The notes under the pieces: generated by a model
Database searches by the model: none
The model's input: only the letters and a program-made list of their open reading frames with translations
Told to the model about the DNA's origin: nothing
Part shown: in pieces, positions 28,895 through 39,631 of the stretch
Layout of the letters: every line of letters begins with the position of its first letter
Position numbering within the stretch: the first letter of the stretch is position 1
From: Oegoconia quadripuncta
Taxonomy: Eukaryota > Arthropoda > Insecta > Lepidoptera > Autostichidae
Reading direction: 5' to 3'
Assembly: GCA_949316235.1 (NCBI GenBank)
Contig: OX438747.1
Location: forward strand, 31,468,601 to 31,532,600
DNA: 64,000 nucleotides
Position numbers and translations under genes: made by a program

Positions 28895-28960
28895 GAAATC
28901 GCTTAATAGCGACTAGACCGCCTGGTTGTACATAAATAAATAAATAAATAAATAATAGCA
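28895..28960 (+). repeat. non-LTR 3' tail with hairpin
   Basis: 'aaatcgcttaatagcgacta' gaccgcctggttgtac then (aaat)n. A variant of the conserved tail hairpin. Confidence 0.6.
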
Positions 28961-28969
28961 AATAAATAT

Positions 28970-29217
28970 CCTTAGACATACACACAACGCCATCTAGTTC
29001 CACAGTAAGCAACTATAGGCTTGTGTTGTGGATACCAGATGGTTGATATACTACATAAATACATTTTTTTTTGGTAAAAAAATACTTATTATAAATGAAA
29101 ACATCCATAACTCGGATACACATGTCGTGTTCATCATACAAACATATGCCCTTAGCGGGATTCGAACCCGCAACCTTTTGGTATAGTGGTCAGAGTTGCT
29201 AACCACTACACCAAACA
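28970..29217 (-). repeat. SINE B variant, full length
   Basis: Plus-strand order: 'acacacaacgccatctagtt', 'aacccgcaaccttttggtat', 'gctaaccactacaccaaaca'. Same family as 18112-18362. Confidence 0.82.
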
Positions 29218-29308
29218 TTTTCCACACCAATAAAGTGTAGCAGTAATGAATAAGTCTACGGCTGTCGGGTTTTTTTGGTATCAACCTTATATTGTTACTT
29301 TGTTTCAG

Positions 29309-29372
29309 ATATCGACACCATTGGCACCGGTAACCATGACTACTACGAGATCTAATGCCACAGCGACTAAAG
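29309..29372 (+). CDS. candidate small internal exon of an unidentified host gene
   Basis: A pyrimidine-rich tract with acceptor (tttgtttcag, ends 29308) and a donor-like ag/gttagtaa at 29372/29373 bracket 64 nt. Only one frame is open across it, giving ISTPLAPVTMTTTRSNATAT, a Thr/Ser-rich peptide like an extracellular linker. The length is not a multiple of three. No repeat family overlaps it. It could equally be chance. Confidence 0.3.
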
Positions 29373-29469
29373 GTTAGTAACCCCTGTTGTTAAGCTAAAT
29401 AGCTCTTGGACTGGGCGACATTCGGGAATATTGTGACAGAAGAAATTTGTTTACGGTTTTTTTTTTTAA

Positions 29470-29580
29470 AAAAGGGTAAATAGGCATCTACTGAGATCGC
29501 GTGCTTCATCTTCGGCCACATTGTCACTTCCCATCAGGTGAGATTGTGGTCAAACGTGTATCTAGTTAATCACAAAAAAA
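29470..29580 (+). repeat. family D non-LTR 3' end
   Basis: 'ggcatctactgagatcgcgt', 'cttcccatcaggtgagattg', A-run. Same tail as 26700-26827. Confidence 0.7.
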
Positions 29581-29847
29581 AATCTATATCCACATGCATT
29601 CAGCGGGGCAATAGCGCTAGCGTACTAGGTACTATGTCTCACGGAAGCGAGTTGGACGGCGTATTTTTTCTATAAGATATAGGTGTTTTTAATTGTGTTT
29701 TATAAATTTGTTGTTTCATGTACATACTTAATTAAATAATTTACTTACTTTACTGCTAATTCACAAAGCTGACTCCACAGAGAAGAACGAGCAAGGAACT
29801 AAGATATTATTGTGTTTAGTTCCTTGGGGTTTTAATATATCAACGAA

Positions 29848-29960
29848 CAGGGTGGTCTCTGCTTAGCACAAAGGGTGAGCCTCGCTATTCAACGAGGTAA
29901 TGTCGCTAGCCTACTCGGAGCTGGGACAAAATTTTATTTCTATTTTTATTTATATTTAAG
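29848..29960 (+). pseudogene. C-terminal remnant of an RPD-type non-LTR element, diverged
   Basis: Just upstream of the 3'-untranslated tail, 'gggtgagcctcgctattcaa' onward encodes RVSLAIQRGNVASLLGAG, the diverged counterpart of LSLAVQRGNAASVL in the copy at 18517. Frames further upstream are broken. Confidence 0.6.
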
Positions 29961-29999
29961 CTACAGAACGGTTTGAAACATTTTTGCCCGGCTGACAAG

Positions 30000-30190
30000 G
30001 AAGGAGGGCATTGTTTTTCGAGCGTATGTATGTATGTAGATATCTATGTTACCTCCTGCAACCTAAACTGCTTGATCGATTTCGAAGTGCATGGTGTCGT
30101 TAGACTCGTCTTGACCTCTGCAGTGTCATAGGATATATTTTATGTAAAAAAATTCAGCATGGCGCTCACGAAACGCAAAATATTGTAGCG
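30000..30190 (-). repeat. dispersed repeat family E
   Basis: 'gtatgtatgtatgtagatat', 'ctgcttgatcgatttcgaag', 'tgcatggtgtcgttagactc', 'cagcatggcgctcacgaaa' are in reverse order to 26189-26350 and 633-740. Confidence 0.7.
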
Positions 30191-30199
30191 TGTGAAGTG

Positions 30200-31127
30200 G
30201 TTCTCAAAATGAAAGTGAACTTAACTTAGTATGAATTTATTGCGAATTCAAAAAGTATGGAAAATACACAAGGGTCGCGCGCGATCATGCTCGTGGTCAG
30301 TTGCGGACTGACCCCGCCCTATTTACATCACCTAAGTCGGGTATTAAATAAAATATAAATAAACACCCTCTTTTCGAAATTTACCAATTTCTTTAAATTA
30401 TATTGAGCGCGTCGCTAACAATATGTTGTCGGGTTTTTGGTTTTTTTATTTTTAAACTTATATTGTTCTTATTCTATTACTCATGCGTACTTTATCATTT
30501 TATATTATAGGAAGTTACACCACAAAAATTATGTATTTTACTGGACTATCTTCAAATATCTCTGAGAATCAGGTGTGATTATAGTCAATAGTTGACTCCC
30601 CAGAAAAGAGCGCGCGAAACACTCAAGGGTTGGTCTTTTTAAATAACTTTTGGGTGGGCTCGATATCCGTGAGACGAGACTCGTTCGTCATATTTATGCA
30701 AACACTACTACACCCTATATAATCTTAAAACACAACTAGATCTCGATCTCAACTATGTTAATGTTAATACCCTTACAAATATAGCTATAGCAAACATTTT
30801 CTTAACAATGAATGTACCTTAAAATAGACCTTAACATCCAAACCTTTAAAGTACAAACTCCATTCTCAGCAAACTTCTATAAAGATGCCATCTTCGTCAT
30901 CCGAGAGAGACTTAAGTATAAAATAATTATACATGATTTTGGTCTTTAAGTTTAAAGGCTAAAGTTCGTTTTGGAATGTAAGCATCAGAATAGTGCCAGA
31001 GTTAAGTGATGTACTAAAGAGATAGTTAAACGAAAGTTCACCTGTAGGGAATATAGGGATGTGATGATGTGTTCGATAAACAAATCATATCGATAATTAT
31101 TTGTGATTATTTTTTTTATTTTTTTAT
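30200..31127. other. mostly unassigned sequence
   Basis: About 30500-30560 matches the end of family H ('acaaaaattatgtattttac', tggactat). The rest, including a GC-rich bit at 30275-30345, shows no frame or repeat that I can place. Confidence 0.35.
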
Positions 31128-31495
31128 GGTGAACTGGATACGCATTTGACCACAATCTCACCTGATGGGAAGTGATGATGTGGCCGAAGATGAAGCACGC
31201 GATCTTAGTAGATACCTATTCACCCTGCTCTTGATTGTCTTAAGGTTGTAGGATTCAGGAAAGACTGACGCCGAAGGGAATTCCATGCCTTGGCTGTTCG
31301 CATTATGAATGAAGAATCGAACCGCTTAGTGCGAATGTTCGGTATGTTAACTACATACGGGTGGAATCCCTCCCCGCGCCTAGTAGTCCGAAGATGAAAT
31401 GGCGATGGTGGAATAAGATTGTGTAATTCCAACGCACATATTTGATAAAAACTTTTATATAAGCTACTAAGTTTATATAAAGGTAACAAAGAGGC
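31128..31495 (-). pseudogene. C-terminal end of a Jockey-like non-LTR element (family D)
   Basis: On the minus strand 31220-31489 encodes YKSFYQICALELHNLIPPSP, RTTRRGEGFHPYVVNIPN and KRFDSSFIMRTAKAWNSL, the standard end of a very common lepidopteran non-LTR ORF2 in which 'ELHNLIPPSPF..RTTRRG.GFHPY' and 'AKAWNSLP' are invariant. Here RRQ replaces the usual LPAS after NSL. The tail (31130-31220) follows directly, ending in the T-run at 31105. The 5' part, including the reverse transcriptase, is missing. Confidence 0.75.
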
Positions 31496-31666
31496 ACTGT
31501 CTGGGTGTCGGACTACTCTAAATATAATAAAAACTGGAAGAACTGATTCTGATGGCCTTTTATAACAACACCAGGAAAATCAACCGACAAGTCATAAAAA
31601 AACTGTTCACGATGGAACAAAAAGGCTATGGTAGTTAATTTCACTTTAGTATATTTCAAAATTATA

Positions 31667-31942
31667 TTTTTTTTATGCACAACAGGTTAGCGTTTGACCT
31701 CAATCACATCTGATGTTAAATGAAAATGAGGCCGAAGGTGGAAGCGTAATTATCCGGAAACCCCATCTTATTTGGGGGACTGGCTATCTTATCTCTGACT
31801 ACCGGAACTCAACAATGCTATTAATATTGCTGTTCAGTGGCAGACTTAGATGTTTATCTAAGCATATGCTAGTAGCCAAGCGAATGCTATACCACCAACA
31901 AAGCCAAGTACTAAACATATACCCCGCTGGGGATCGAACCCA
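31667..31942 (-). repeat. SINE A, diverged
   Basis: T-run, 'atgcacaacaggttagcgtt' to 'cgctggggatcgaaccc' (B box). The tRNA-like head before the B box is lost, and it is more diverged than the other copies. Confidence 0.8.
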
Positions 31943-32995
31943 AGCTTGAAGTAGCTAGTAATCAATATAACGTATAAATGAAAATCGCTATTCAGGCCCT
32001 CTTTATTTGGGAGGGTCACCAGTATGCTGCTACTTAACGTTCATTTTGGCAAGTCGACTTATTATCCCGTTCTCTATGTGGCACAAAAAGCACCAGAGTC
32101 ATTGTTGTCAATAAAAATATTATTAGCCGCTATAGGCTCCGCAAGAGACTTTTTCTGTAATCTTTCAGTTTTGCATTGCTAGTATAATTAGGTACAGTAT
32201 ATTGTATTGTATTGCACATATTGTATAACATTGTATCAACGGGGTTCATATATGAATAAATATTAAATTTTTATCGACTTTTGTGAACCATATGGAACCG
32301 TACGTAAGGAATCGTACGATGATTAATTTTTCCAGCACAATTTTTTTTTTTTTTTCCCTCGATTCAAAAGTAGTCAACACTGATCTTTCATATTTATTTT
32401 ACACTTTATTGTGCATATATAAAAATATACACATTAAAGATTTGAGAGATTAAAATACGCACAATAAGACTTTCTTATTTTTATCGGAGCAAATCCTCGA
32501 GAGCGAAAATGTATCAAGTATCCAAGAAATAAGAAAATTTTTAAGTTATTTATATCAAAACGATTTAAATACTTACATATTATTTGGATAATAAGTTAAA
32601 ATAAGTTATAATTATCAAAATCGATATTTTTTATCGACACCACCCCACGACTAGAGCTGAAAGCTCGCAAACGGCAGCTTAAACATTTCAGTACAAAGAG
32701 GTTGTTTATTTCTCATTGAAGTACAGTCCGGTTCACAGTAAACGGGTGCGTTTCACGCTTAAACGGGTACCTATATGCTTTCTGTAACACTCGCCAGAGT
32801 GATGATGATAATGGCGGTGCAACGGAGGACTACTCTGTCACGCACATAGTAAGTATCGTTGTAGACCCTGCTACGTGAACCCTGTCATCTCGTAGAACAT
32901 GCTACGTCGTAGACATTGAGGTCGAATGATGGCCATTGACATAGTCCATTGGTTTAGTAAGTTGAAGTGCGCAGTGGGCAGAGTAATGTCTATAT
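31943..32995. other. unassigned AT-rich sequence
   Basis: Contains T-runs (32340-32355) and a possible minus-strand poly-A end, but no frame, head or terminal repeat that I can support. Confidence 0.35.
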
Positions 32996-33205
32996 TTGTT
33001 TCCACAGTCACACTCATACATTAACTCATACTCACACATGGATACACAGATAAGGTAACAAGGTAAATAACAAAGGTATCAATTACAATAACATAATTTT
33101 GTAACACTAACGCATGTGTGTGCTGCAGGTACAAATGGGTCATATCTCAGAGTATTAGATTGCTTATTGAGCAAAATATTGATTTCAAGCTATTCCACAA
33201 GGAGC
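32996..33205 (-). repeat. non-LTR 3' part, (taga)n-tailed family
   Basis: 'tttgtttccacagtcacac', 'atacacagataaggtaacaa', 'cgcatgtgtgtgctgcaggt', 'acaaatgggtcatatctcag', 'ttattgagcaaaatattgat'. The same order is at 40440-40672, where the (gata)n tail is present. Confidence 0.65.
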
Positions 33206-33270
33206 AGAGTAACATGGAAGAAGAAGATACAACAAGTAAATAGCAATTTTGAGACTCTTGAAAATGCTAA

Positions 33271-33400
33271 ATGATAGCGCCGGTTTCAACACCGATTTAC
33301 GGGAGTGAATGCTGGGTATGGCAGAAGAAAAATGAAAGTAAAAATAATGCAGTGGAAATGAGATCATTGAGAAGTATGGGTTTATTAACCCCATTAAATA
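33271..33400 (+). pseudogene. RTE-like non-LTR reverse transcriptase fragment
   Basis: Encodes PIYGSECWVWQKKNESKNNA and VEMRSLRSM. The '(L/I)YGSE(S/C)W' and 'NAVEMRSLRSM' blocks lie between the reverse transcriptase thumb and C-terminus of insect RTE-like ORFs. Only about 40 codons remain, without flanking domains. Confidence 0.6.
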
Positions 33401-33875
33401 AAAAAAATGCGGGTAAAATATGGGTATTTTATGGTCATTTATATAAATTACGGTGAAATTACTGGCGACTTATGACGTTTTAATTTTTATTCCGGGGCGT
33501 GTTTGGATGCAAAACCATTAGATATGCGACGTTGCCGTTTAGTGCAGTCCGCCATATTGTGCGGCATAATTATGCGCTCTTGCCGTTCCGCTGTTGGTGG
33601 GCGACTGAGCAAGCGGCGATCAGTTGACTTGGTTTTGTCCGGCTGACTACTCGCGCATGACTAATCATAATATTTATTCGAAAACTACCTTCTTTCTGAA
33701 AATTATGGCTCGAAATCTTAGCGCCATCTGTTGCACGGCCCCGGAACTTTTATAAAGTAAAAACACATTGCTGCCACCGCATTTACCAGTACTTTTTTAC
33801 TAGTAGTTTAATACCTTTTTTACCGAATATTACCTTATTGTTCCGTAAAATACCATATTTTACGTGACGTACGTA
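33401..33875. other. no recognisable feature
   Basis: No assignable frame or repeat. Confidence 0.35.
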
Positions 33876-34090
33876 CATGACGACCTGTTTGGTGTAGTGG
33901 TTAGCAACTCTAACCACTATACCAAAAGGTTGCGGGTTCGAATCTCGCTAGGGGCATATGTTTATGTGATGAATACGGACATGTGTATTGGAGTAATGGA
34001 TGTTTTTCATTTAAAATAAGTATTTATTTACATATAATTATGTATTTATGTAGTATATCAACCATCTGGTATCCACAACACAAGCCTTTA
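33876..34090 (+). repeat. SINE B, near full length
   Basis: Head 'acgacctgtttggtgtagtg', B box 'gcgggttcgaatctcgctag' (33931-33950), body and 'tcaaccatctggtatccaca' near the end. This head could be mistaken for a tRNA gene, but it lacks a full cloverleaf. Confidence 0.85.
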
Positions 34091-34339
34091 TTTATATCGT
34101 TTTACCGGGGTAATTATACCGCTTTACATCCATAGTTAGTTCTATTCTTTTTACAATACAAATACTCTTTATAATATAACCAACTCCGGTACAGAAGCTG
34201 TATCCGCTGGCAGGAATTTCACCCCCAGATGTTCGGCGAGAAATAGCTAGCTCCATTGAGAGGGCTAAACTGGAGAGTGATGCTCGCTACCCGATGTACC
34301 AGTATTCAACAGTGCCCTAAAGACTCCAGAGTCGTAATA

Positions 34340-34735
34340 ACTTTTTAAAGTGCGTTGCTCCCGTACAAGGTGTGGCTTTGGATGCTCGCTGTAGCCTGTG
34401 GCGGCAAAGATACTCTCTTGCGTCGTTCCTCCCGCTCGAGGAGTCTCACGATTTGCCATGGCCAACATGGAAATCCTTACATCAACTTCGGACTCAGCTT
34501 GGCCGCAGCAAAGATAATCTGTGCAGGTGGGGCTTCTCCGATGGCGGGAGTGATCGATGCGAGTGCGGAGTCTCCCCACAGACAATGGATCACGTATTGT
34601 CTTGCCCCGCGTGTCCTGACAGCTGCACCTTTGACGACCCCCTTAACCTCACAGAGAGTGCTGTCAGAGTGGCGAAATTTTGGTCCAATAAAATTTAAAA
34701 CTTGCATCGACACGAAAAGAAGAAGAATACACTTT
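34340..34735 (+). pseudogene. C-terminal zinc-finger end of a non-LTR reverse transcriptase
   Basis: The frame 34372-34698 contains LRTQLGRSKDNLCRWGFSDG, CECGVSPQTMDHVLSCPACP and a final VAKFWSNKI. The Cys/His group (CRWG, C-x-C, H, C-x2-C) after an 'LR..LGR.K..L..WG' block is the usual C-terminal knuckle of several insect non-LTR ORF2 families. The untranslated tail reads 'cttgcatcgacacgaaaaga' then (aga)n, and it recurs at 59638-59748. Truncated upstream; the preceding 100 bp may be coding with a frame break. Confidence 0.7.
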
Positions 34736-34800
34736 ATTGCACAACAGAAAAGAAAATACAGTTACAGAAAAGTGGTAAGAATAGAATGTACAATTTTACT
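34736..34800 (-). repeat. non-LTR 3' tail (cacttttctgaaac family), minus strand
   Basis: 'aatacactttattgcacaac', 'agaaaatacagttacagaaa', agtggtaagaatagaatg. Same tail as 48336-48500 (minus) and 56123-56289 (plus). Confidence 0.7.
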
Positions 34801-34957
34801 TTTACTTGTCGAAACCATGAGTAATTGTTATGAATTCTTTCATTAAGTATACTAATTCCAAGCATCCTGTATATTCTACTGACTGTAACTTAACGTAATA
34901 TGCAATTATGCACAGAGCTCGCCGTGGTCTAAGAAATGCATATTAATAATGTAATAC

Positions 34958-35025
34958 TGTCCGTTAACTTACTTCCAGACCTTACCTATGTATATAGGTA
35001 AGGTCTGGAAGTAAGTTAACGGACA
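34958..35025. repeat. perfect palindrome, 32-bp arms, 4-base loop
   Basis: Left arm tgtccgttaacttacttcca gaccttacctat, loop gtat, then the exact reverse complement. No mismatch over 32 pairs. The outer flanks (gtaatac / ttac) continue weakly. Confidence 0.97.
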
Positions 35026-35037
35026 TTACTTCATGAC

Positions 35038-35095
35038 GAAATTACTTCATGGTGCATTTCTAGGATATCCTAGAAATGCACCATGAAGTAATTTC
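35038..35095. repeat. perfect palindrome, 29-bp arms, no loop
   Basis: Left arm gaaattacttcatggtgcat ttctaggat, followed at once by its exact reverse complement. Only 12 bases separate it from the palindrome at 34958-35025. Confidence 0.97.
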
Positions 35096-35258
35096 ATAGA
35101 TAAGTAAGTAATATTATGTGGTAAAGACTTTGAAACTGTGGACTGTTCGTTTATTTATTCAATGAATATGGTACACATAAAGTTTTTACCTAACTGCATA
35201 AGGAAGCCGGTTAATGTGTTTTGAGTATGTATGTATGTCCGTTCCTTTGCCACATAAT

Positions 35259-35345
35259 GGTGTCGATTCGGATGTACACCAACTAAACTAAACTAAAACC
35301 AGTTTTGGAGTGGTCGCATCGTACTGTTCCAGGGAGAAAGCTAGT
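35259..35345. mobile_element. palindromic MITE 'gtgtcgattcgg', half copy (copy 4)
   Basis: Left arm and centre ('gcatcgtactgttccaggga', gaaag) only; the right arm is lost. Flanked on the left by family E sequence and TA. Confidence 0.8.
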
Positions 35346-35549
35346 TGGTACTTGGCTGAACCATCCCAGAGGTGACAGCAGTATTACATGCACGAGCGGA
35401 CCTGAGCCTGGTAAAGCACCAAAAGTTGTTTTGGTGTGAAATATCGCCTGACCTTAAGGAGAATGCCAAGCTTCTTAGCCGCTGTTTTAGCATTTCATTC
35501 TATGGAGCTATTCTATCGAAGCTATAATTGTCTCCGCAAATTCTACTTC

Positions 35550-35680
35550 GATTTCGAAGTGCATGGTGTCGTTTGATTTCTCTTGGTAGCCGGGTGTGAT
35601 AGGATACATTTTATGGTAATAAATCCAACATGGCGTCCCCAAATACAAAATATGCTTTCGGTTTTTTTGATTTTTAAATA
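35550..35680 (-). repeat. dispersed repeat family E
   Basis: 'gatttcgaagtgcatggtgt', 'ataggatacattttatggta', 'atccaacatggcgtcccc', continuing to 'cggtttttttga' as in other minus-strand copies. Confidence 0.65.
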
Positions 35681-35727
35681 CAAAGCAATAAAAAGCTAAA
35701 GGACGGAAACGTCATCCAGACTTCCAG

Positions 35728-35905
35728 ATTTTTTTTTTATGATTGACTGGTTCTCGTTTGACCACAATCTCACCTGATGGAAAGTGACAAGATGGTCGAA
35801 TGAAGCACGCGATCCCAGTAAATGCCTATTCACTCTGATCTTGAAGATCCCAAGGTTGTAGGATTGAGGATAGGCAAAGTTGGAGGCATGGACACTAGCC
35901 ACGTT
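35728..35905 (-). repeat. family D non-LTR 3' end
   Basis: T-run, 'tttgaccacaatctcacctg', 'gatcccagtaaatgcctatt', 'cccaaggttgtaggattgag'. Confidence 0.7.
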
Positions 35906-35979
35906 ACCTTACAGCACAGTAAGGTGTTAACCAAGATACGCGTCAGCCCGTAGGTCACACGCGGCCAGAACCAACCTGG

Positions 35980-36035
35980 GGGCCGATCGCGCTATGTTTG
36001 AACGATAATACCAAAGCTAAAGCATAACCAATTGT
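35980..36035 (+). mobile_element. fragment of the inverted-repeat transposon seen at 20120
   Basis: 'gggggccgatcgcgctatgt', ttgaacgataataccaaagc. It lacks the MITE that interrupts the copy at 20120-20575. Confidence 0.6.
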
Positions 36036-36184
36036 ATAATGTGCTATTATTGTGTAATGTTTACAGATTCACAACCAACTCATCTAGGTATTTAATCTTA
36101 CCTGTAACCTATGACTGATTACTATCTCTCTGATTAAGGAAAACCTGTTATTCGCTGTACTATTGAGAATACAATGCATATATA

Positions 36185-36790
36185 GATAGATAATCGTTTA
36201 TTTGTTTCTCCAGCCACACACATACATTAAAAAAGGTTAATTACGTCGAACATGTATTGGTACTGGATGGGGGTAGTCAGGTGAGATGTTTATCTTTTTT
36301 TTTTTTTTTTATTGACCCATTTTTACCATGTAAAATGTAAGTTAGGTTATATTTCTTTTATTTTTTATTGTATTTTCTGTCAGCTTGTTTTTTAGCAATT
36401 TTATTACATACAATTTTATTATATCTAATATGGATTTTTACAATCTGAAATAAAGCTTTATTATTATTATTATTATTATTAAATAATATTTATAAGTAGT
36501 TAATGCAAAAGTAGTACACATAATTTAGACTACAGTACAGTAAGAAAAACCGGATAAAGGTAGCTTAACCTTAGTTGTACTAAGTAGGCACTTTTGCTAA
36601 GGAAGCACGCAAGTTTAAGTAGACAGCATTTTACAAAACATGGCAATAAAAACAGAATATATATAAGAGTACAAACAAAACATACGTATAAAAAGTATGT
36701 GTGTGCTGCAGTGGCACAAATGGGCCATAGCTCAGTGTCGGATTGGTCAAGAGCAAAACACTGATTTTCGGCTATTACCCTTAAAGAGGG
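36185..36790 (-). repeat. (taga)n-tailed non-LTR 3' part, split
   Basis: 'atagatagataatcgtttat' 'ttgtttctccagccacacac' at 36185-36235 and 'gtgtgtgctgcagtggcaca', 'gggccatagctcagtgtcgg' at 36695-36790 match the two ends of 40440-40672. The 450 bp between contain a T-run, (att)n and AT-rich DNA, probably insertions. Confidence 0.5.
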
Positions 36791-36892
36791 TACAATATTC
36801 CTAAATAACCCTAAGTACAAATTAACATTAATGTTATATTAGTAGTAAGTTTCAGATAGATTCTGGTCAAATTCTGCATGTTTAAAAGAGCA

Positions 36893-37000
36893 ACCTCTCG
36901 AGTTTCTTGCTTGTTCTTCTCAGGGGAAAATTGCCTTTTGAACAAGCAGTAGCTTTAAAAAAGTAAAATCTGAATATTTTAAGTGTACCTACAAAAATGT
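36893..37000 (+). repeat. dispersed 3' tail ('ttgttcttctcagggg' family)
   Basis: 'tttcttgcttgttcttctca', 'aattgccttttgaacaagca', near-identical to 47380-47470. A diverged relative is at 54525-54590. Confidence 0.6.
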
Positions 37001-37212
37001 ATACATTATGCATTCTCTAATACTATGCTTTAAACAAAATGTAACGCCGTTGGTTTTCTCATAAATAAATAAAATAAATAAAGAGGAAACGCACTCAGTC
37101 TCTTAGGCTAATCTGGTTCAACAAGATCTGGGACAATTTTTTTATTTTTAAATGTGTATTTATTTAATTTTGTAAAATATGTACAAAATTGCCTTTTCAG
37201 GCAATAAAATCT

Positions 37213-37291
37213 CGACCTTCGACCTCATCTTCACTTCACATCAGGTGTGATGAGGTCAAGTACGAACCGGTCGTGCATAAGAAAAAAAATA
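37213..37291 (+). repeat. SINE A tail fragment
   Basis: 'cgaccttcgacctcatcttc' to 'ccggtcgtgcat' and a short A-rich run; only the last 75 bp of the family. Confidence 0.75.
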
Positions 37292-37847
37292 TAAAAAAGG
37301 GAGGAAATGTTTCTTTAACGAGTGATAGTACTACATTAACTCTGTGCTTAAGGCCTAGAGAGCGCACAATTAAACATAACTAACCAAACCTGTTTAAACA
37401 AAATGCCAACAGGACGAAATCGCGTTGGAAAAATTGCGTTCGAGGCACCTACCTAACAAACCAATTAAGGGGCGATTGATAAAAAACACAGGCAGTGTAA
37501 CGAAATGAAGATAATAAATGAAATATAAATATTTCCGTAACATCAACCTGAAATAACACAACGGTTGGGCCACTGAAGTGTAAGTGAGTAACCACAGTAT
37601 GTCGCAGGTAGATCGTTAAATTAGCCATATCATGAAATGCCTATGGCGGATATTGAATTTATGACGACTGCCTTCAATAAAAAACAATCGGGACCAACTA
37701 CACTCGCGAGCAACCAAACCAAAGCTTTTATGTGTTATTATCATCATTAATATCCTATGTACCTATGTACCTACTGATATTTAAGTTATTCAGCGTTTAC
37801 TTTGCACTATCCAACTACTTATTAAAAAAGCTTCTTTAACTGAGGCT

Positions 37848-37890
37848 GTCTGGAAGAAATCGCTATCAGCGATAAGACCGCCTTTGTACA
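37848..37890 (+). repeat. non-LTR 3' hairpin motif
   Basis: 'ctggaagaaatcgctatcag' cgataagaccgcc; both arms of the hairpin are intact (atcgct/agcgat). The AT-rich tail that follows runs towards 37990. Confidence 0.65.
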
Positions 37891-38025
37891 CTTCATCACC
37901 TATGTTAAATGTTCTTCTTATTTTATTTTTGTGTGCAATAATTTAATAATAATAGTAATATCCATGTATACTTTTTTTTATTATTTGTGACATATTATTT
38001 TTATTCCTTGGAGTATGGGTGTTAT

Positions 38026-38460
38026 AGGCCTTAGTGTGGGCTGCCACTTGTGTTGACACTCTCGCCCCGTCTTACCACCAAGGAACCTCAAGGAGGCCAG
38101 GTGCAGCCGCCGAGACGGCGGAAAACATCAAAATTAACAAATATAGAGACATCGGCTCCGAATACATTTTCCTAGCTTTCGGAGTCGAAACTTTAGGTCC
38201 TTGGGGGCCGGGCGCTCTTAAATTTTTCTTTGATATTTCAAAGCGCTTATAGTCGACGTCACTGGTGACCCGAGAGCTGGTTGTTTCCTCGCCCAACGCT
38301 TAAGTATCTGCATACAACGAGGAAACGCCGCCAGCGTTTTGGGTACCATGCCTCGCTGCCTCAATTTTTTACATTTGTTCTAGTTTATATTTAAATTCCA
38401 TCTGTTTATTTGTTACTGTTTTTATTTAAATGTGTACTTTTATTTATAACAATGTTTGAA
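38026..38460 (+). pseudogene. RPD-type non-LTR element, C-terminal relic with frameshift
   Basis: The frame 38034-38252 encodes WAATCVDTLAPSYHQGTS, AAAETAENIKINKYRDIGSE and FGVETLGPWGPGALKFFF, aligning with WDATCFDTLASSHIPKTS onward at 18517. After KRL a frameshift leads to VDVTGDPRAGCFLAQRLSIC and IQRGNAASVLGTMPR. The catalytic WDAT is WAAT here, so the presumed metal-binding Asp is lost. The untranslated part runs to about 38460. Everything upstream of WAAT is absent. Confidence 0.75.
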
Positions 38461-38730
38461 TGTAGAGGTAGCGCTTGAATCGATTTGGTTGCTTGCGAGT
38501 GTATTTAACGTGCCCGCCGGAACACGGAAACACTCATTCATCGCGTCATCCATCCAAGAACCAACCATCCAAGAAGAAGAAGAATAACGAATGCCGAGTG
38601 CTTTATTATCCTATCATTTGTTACTTATCTTGATGGGGTACTGAAATTATTTGATGTCAAGTGTGACAAAATCGTCGCTGGCGTTCGCCATATTGGATTT
38701 GACCTTATGACATTCCCGGGACCATACCTA

Positions 38731-39055
38731 CCGCCTCCGTGGCTCAATGTAAACAACATTGTGTTTACGATTCGGAGGTCGCGGGTTCGATCCCCAGCGG
38801 GGTACATGTTTAAGTACTCGGTTTGGTTGGTGGTAGGGCATTTTAAATGTCCGCCTGGCTAGCTACCACCATCTTATCTAAATCTGCCGCCAAGCAGCAA
38901 TGTTAATAGCATTGTTGTGTTCCGGTTGTCGGAGATAAGATAGCCAGTCCCCCAAATGTGTTGGGGTTTCCGGGTAAATACGCTTCCACCTTCGACCTCA
39001 TCATCACTTAACATCAGGTGTGATTGAGGTCAAGGACTAACCCGACGTATAAAAC
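38731..39055 (+). repeat. SINE A, full length (reference copy)
   Basis: 'ccgcctccgtggctcaatgt' (A-box-like), B box 'gcgggttcgatccccagcgg' (38782-38801), body, 'taacatcaggtgtgattgag' and end. The 3' A-tail is short (ataaaa). Confidence 0.9.
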
Positions 39056-39439
39056 CTTTCAAATGCGGTGAATACATTTTCCTCCTCTCGCTTCTCCATA
39101 GTCGGTAAATAGATTAACCTTTTGCCTTTCGTAAAAATAAAATTAATAATAGATTAATTATCGAATCCATTAATTATTTACAAAATCATAATGTATTTTA
39201 ATTACACTAATTTATTAACGTTATATGTACACTAAAGCCAAATATGCAAAACAAAGTAGCATGGATTATCACAGAGGGCCGGCGGGTTTAACTTGAGTTA
39301 AAGATTTTTATTTGTTTAATTATTATGCCACCAGAATTTCAAAATTAGGCTTCAAATAAAGTTATCGCTTAATAAGCGGTTTATTGGTAGGTAAAACGCC
39401 GATTTAAGCTTTGAATAATAAATAAATAATAACAAATAA

Positions 39440-39548
39440 ATATCCTTAGACATACACACAGCGCCATCTAGTTCCACAGTAAGCAACTATAGGCTTGTGC
39501 TGTGGATACCAGATGGTTGATATAATATATAAATACATTTTTTTTTGT
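39440..39548 (-). repeat. SINE B variant, 3' half
   Basis: 'acacagcgccatctagttcc', 'gctgtggataccagatggtt'. The tRNA-like head is absent. Confidence 0.7.
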
Positions 39549-39631
39549 AAGTACAGTATTATGCGAATACTGGGCATTATTTACAGTGTTGTCTAACTCA
39601 ATGTCCGTGAAGTTACCCATTACTTGTTTTT

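Noticed and set aside
33890..33960. Possible tRNA gene (A-box-like and perfect B-box sequence)
   Set aside because: It belongs to the SINE B family found about ten times here, the acceptor and anticodon stems do not form, and the SINE body follows without a break.
38731..38805. Possible tRNA gene
   Set aside because: It is the head of SINE A; the same sequence is repeated across the window with the SINE body attached.
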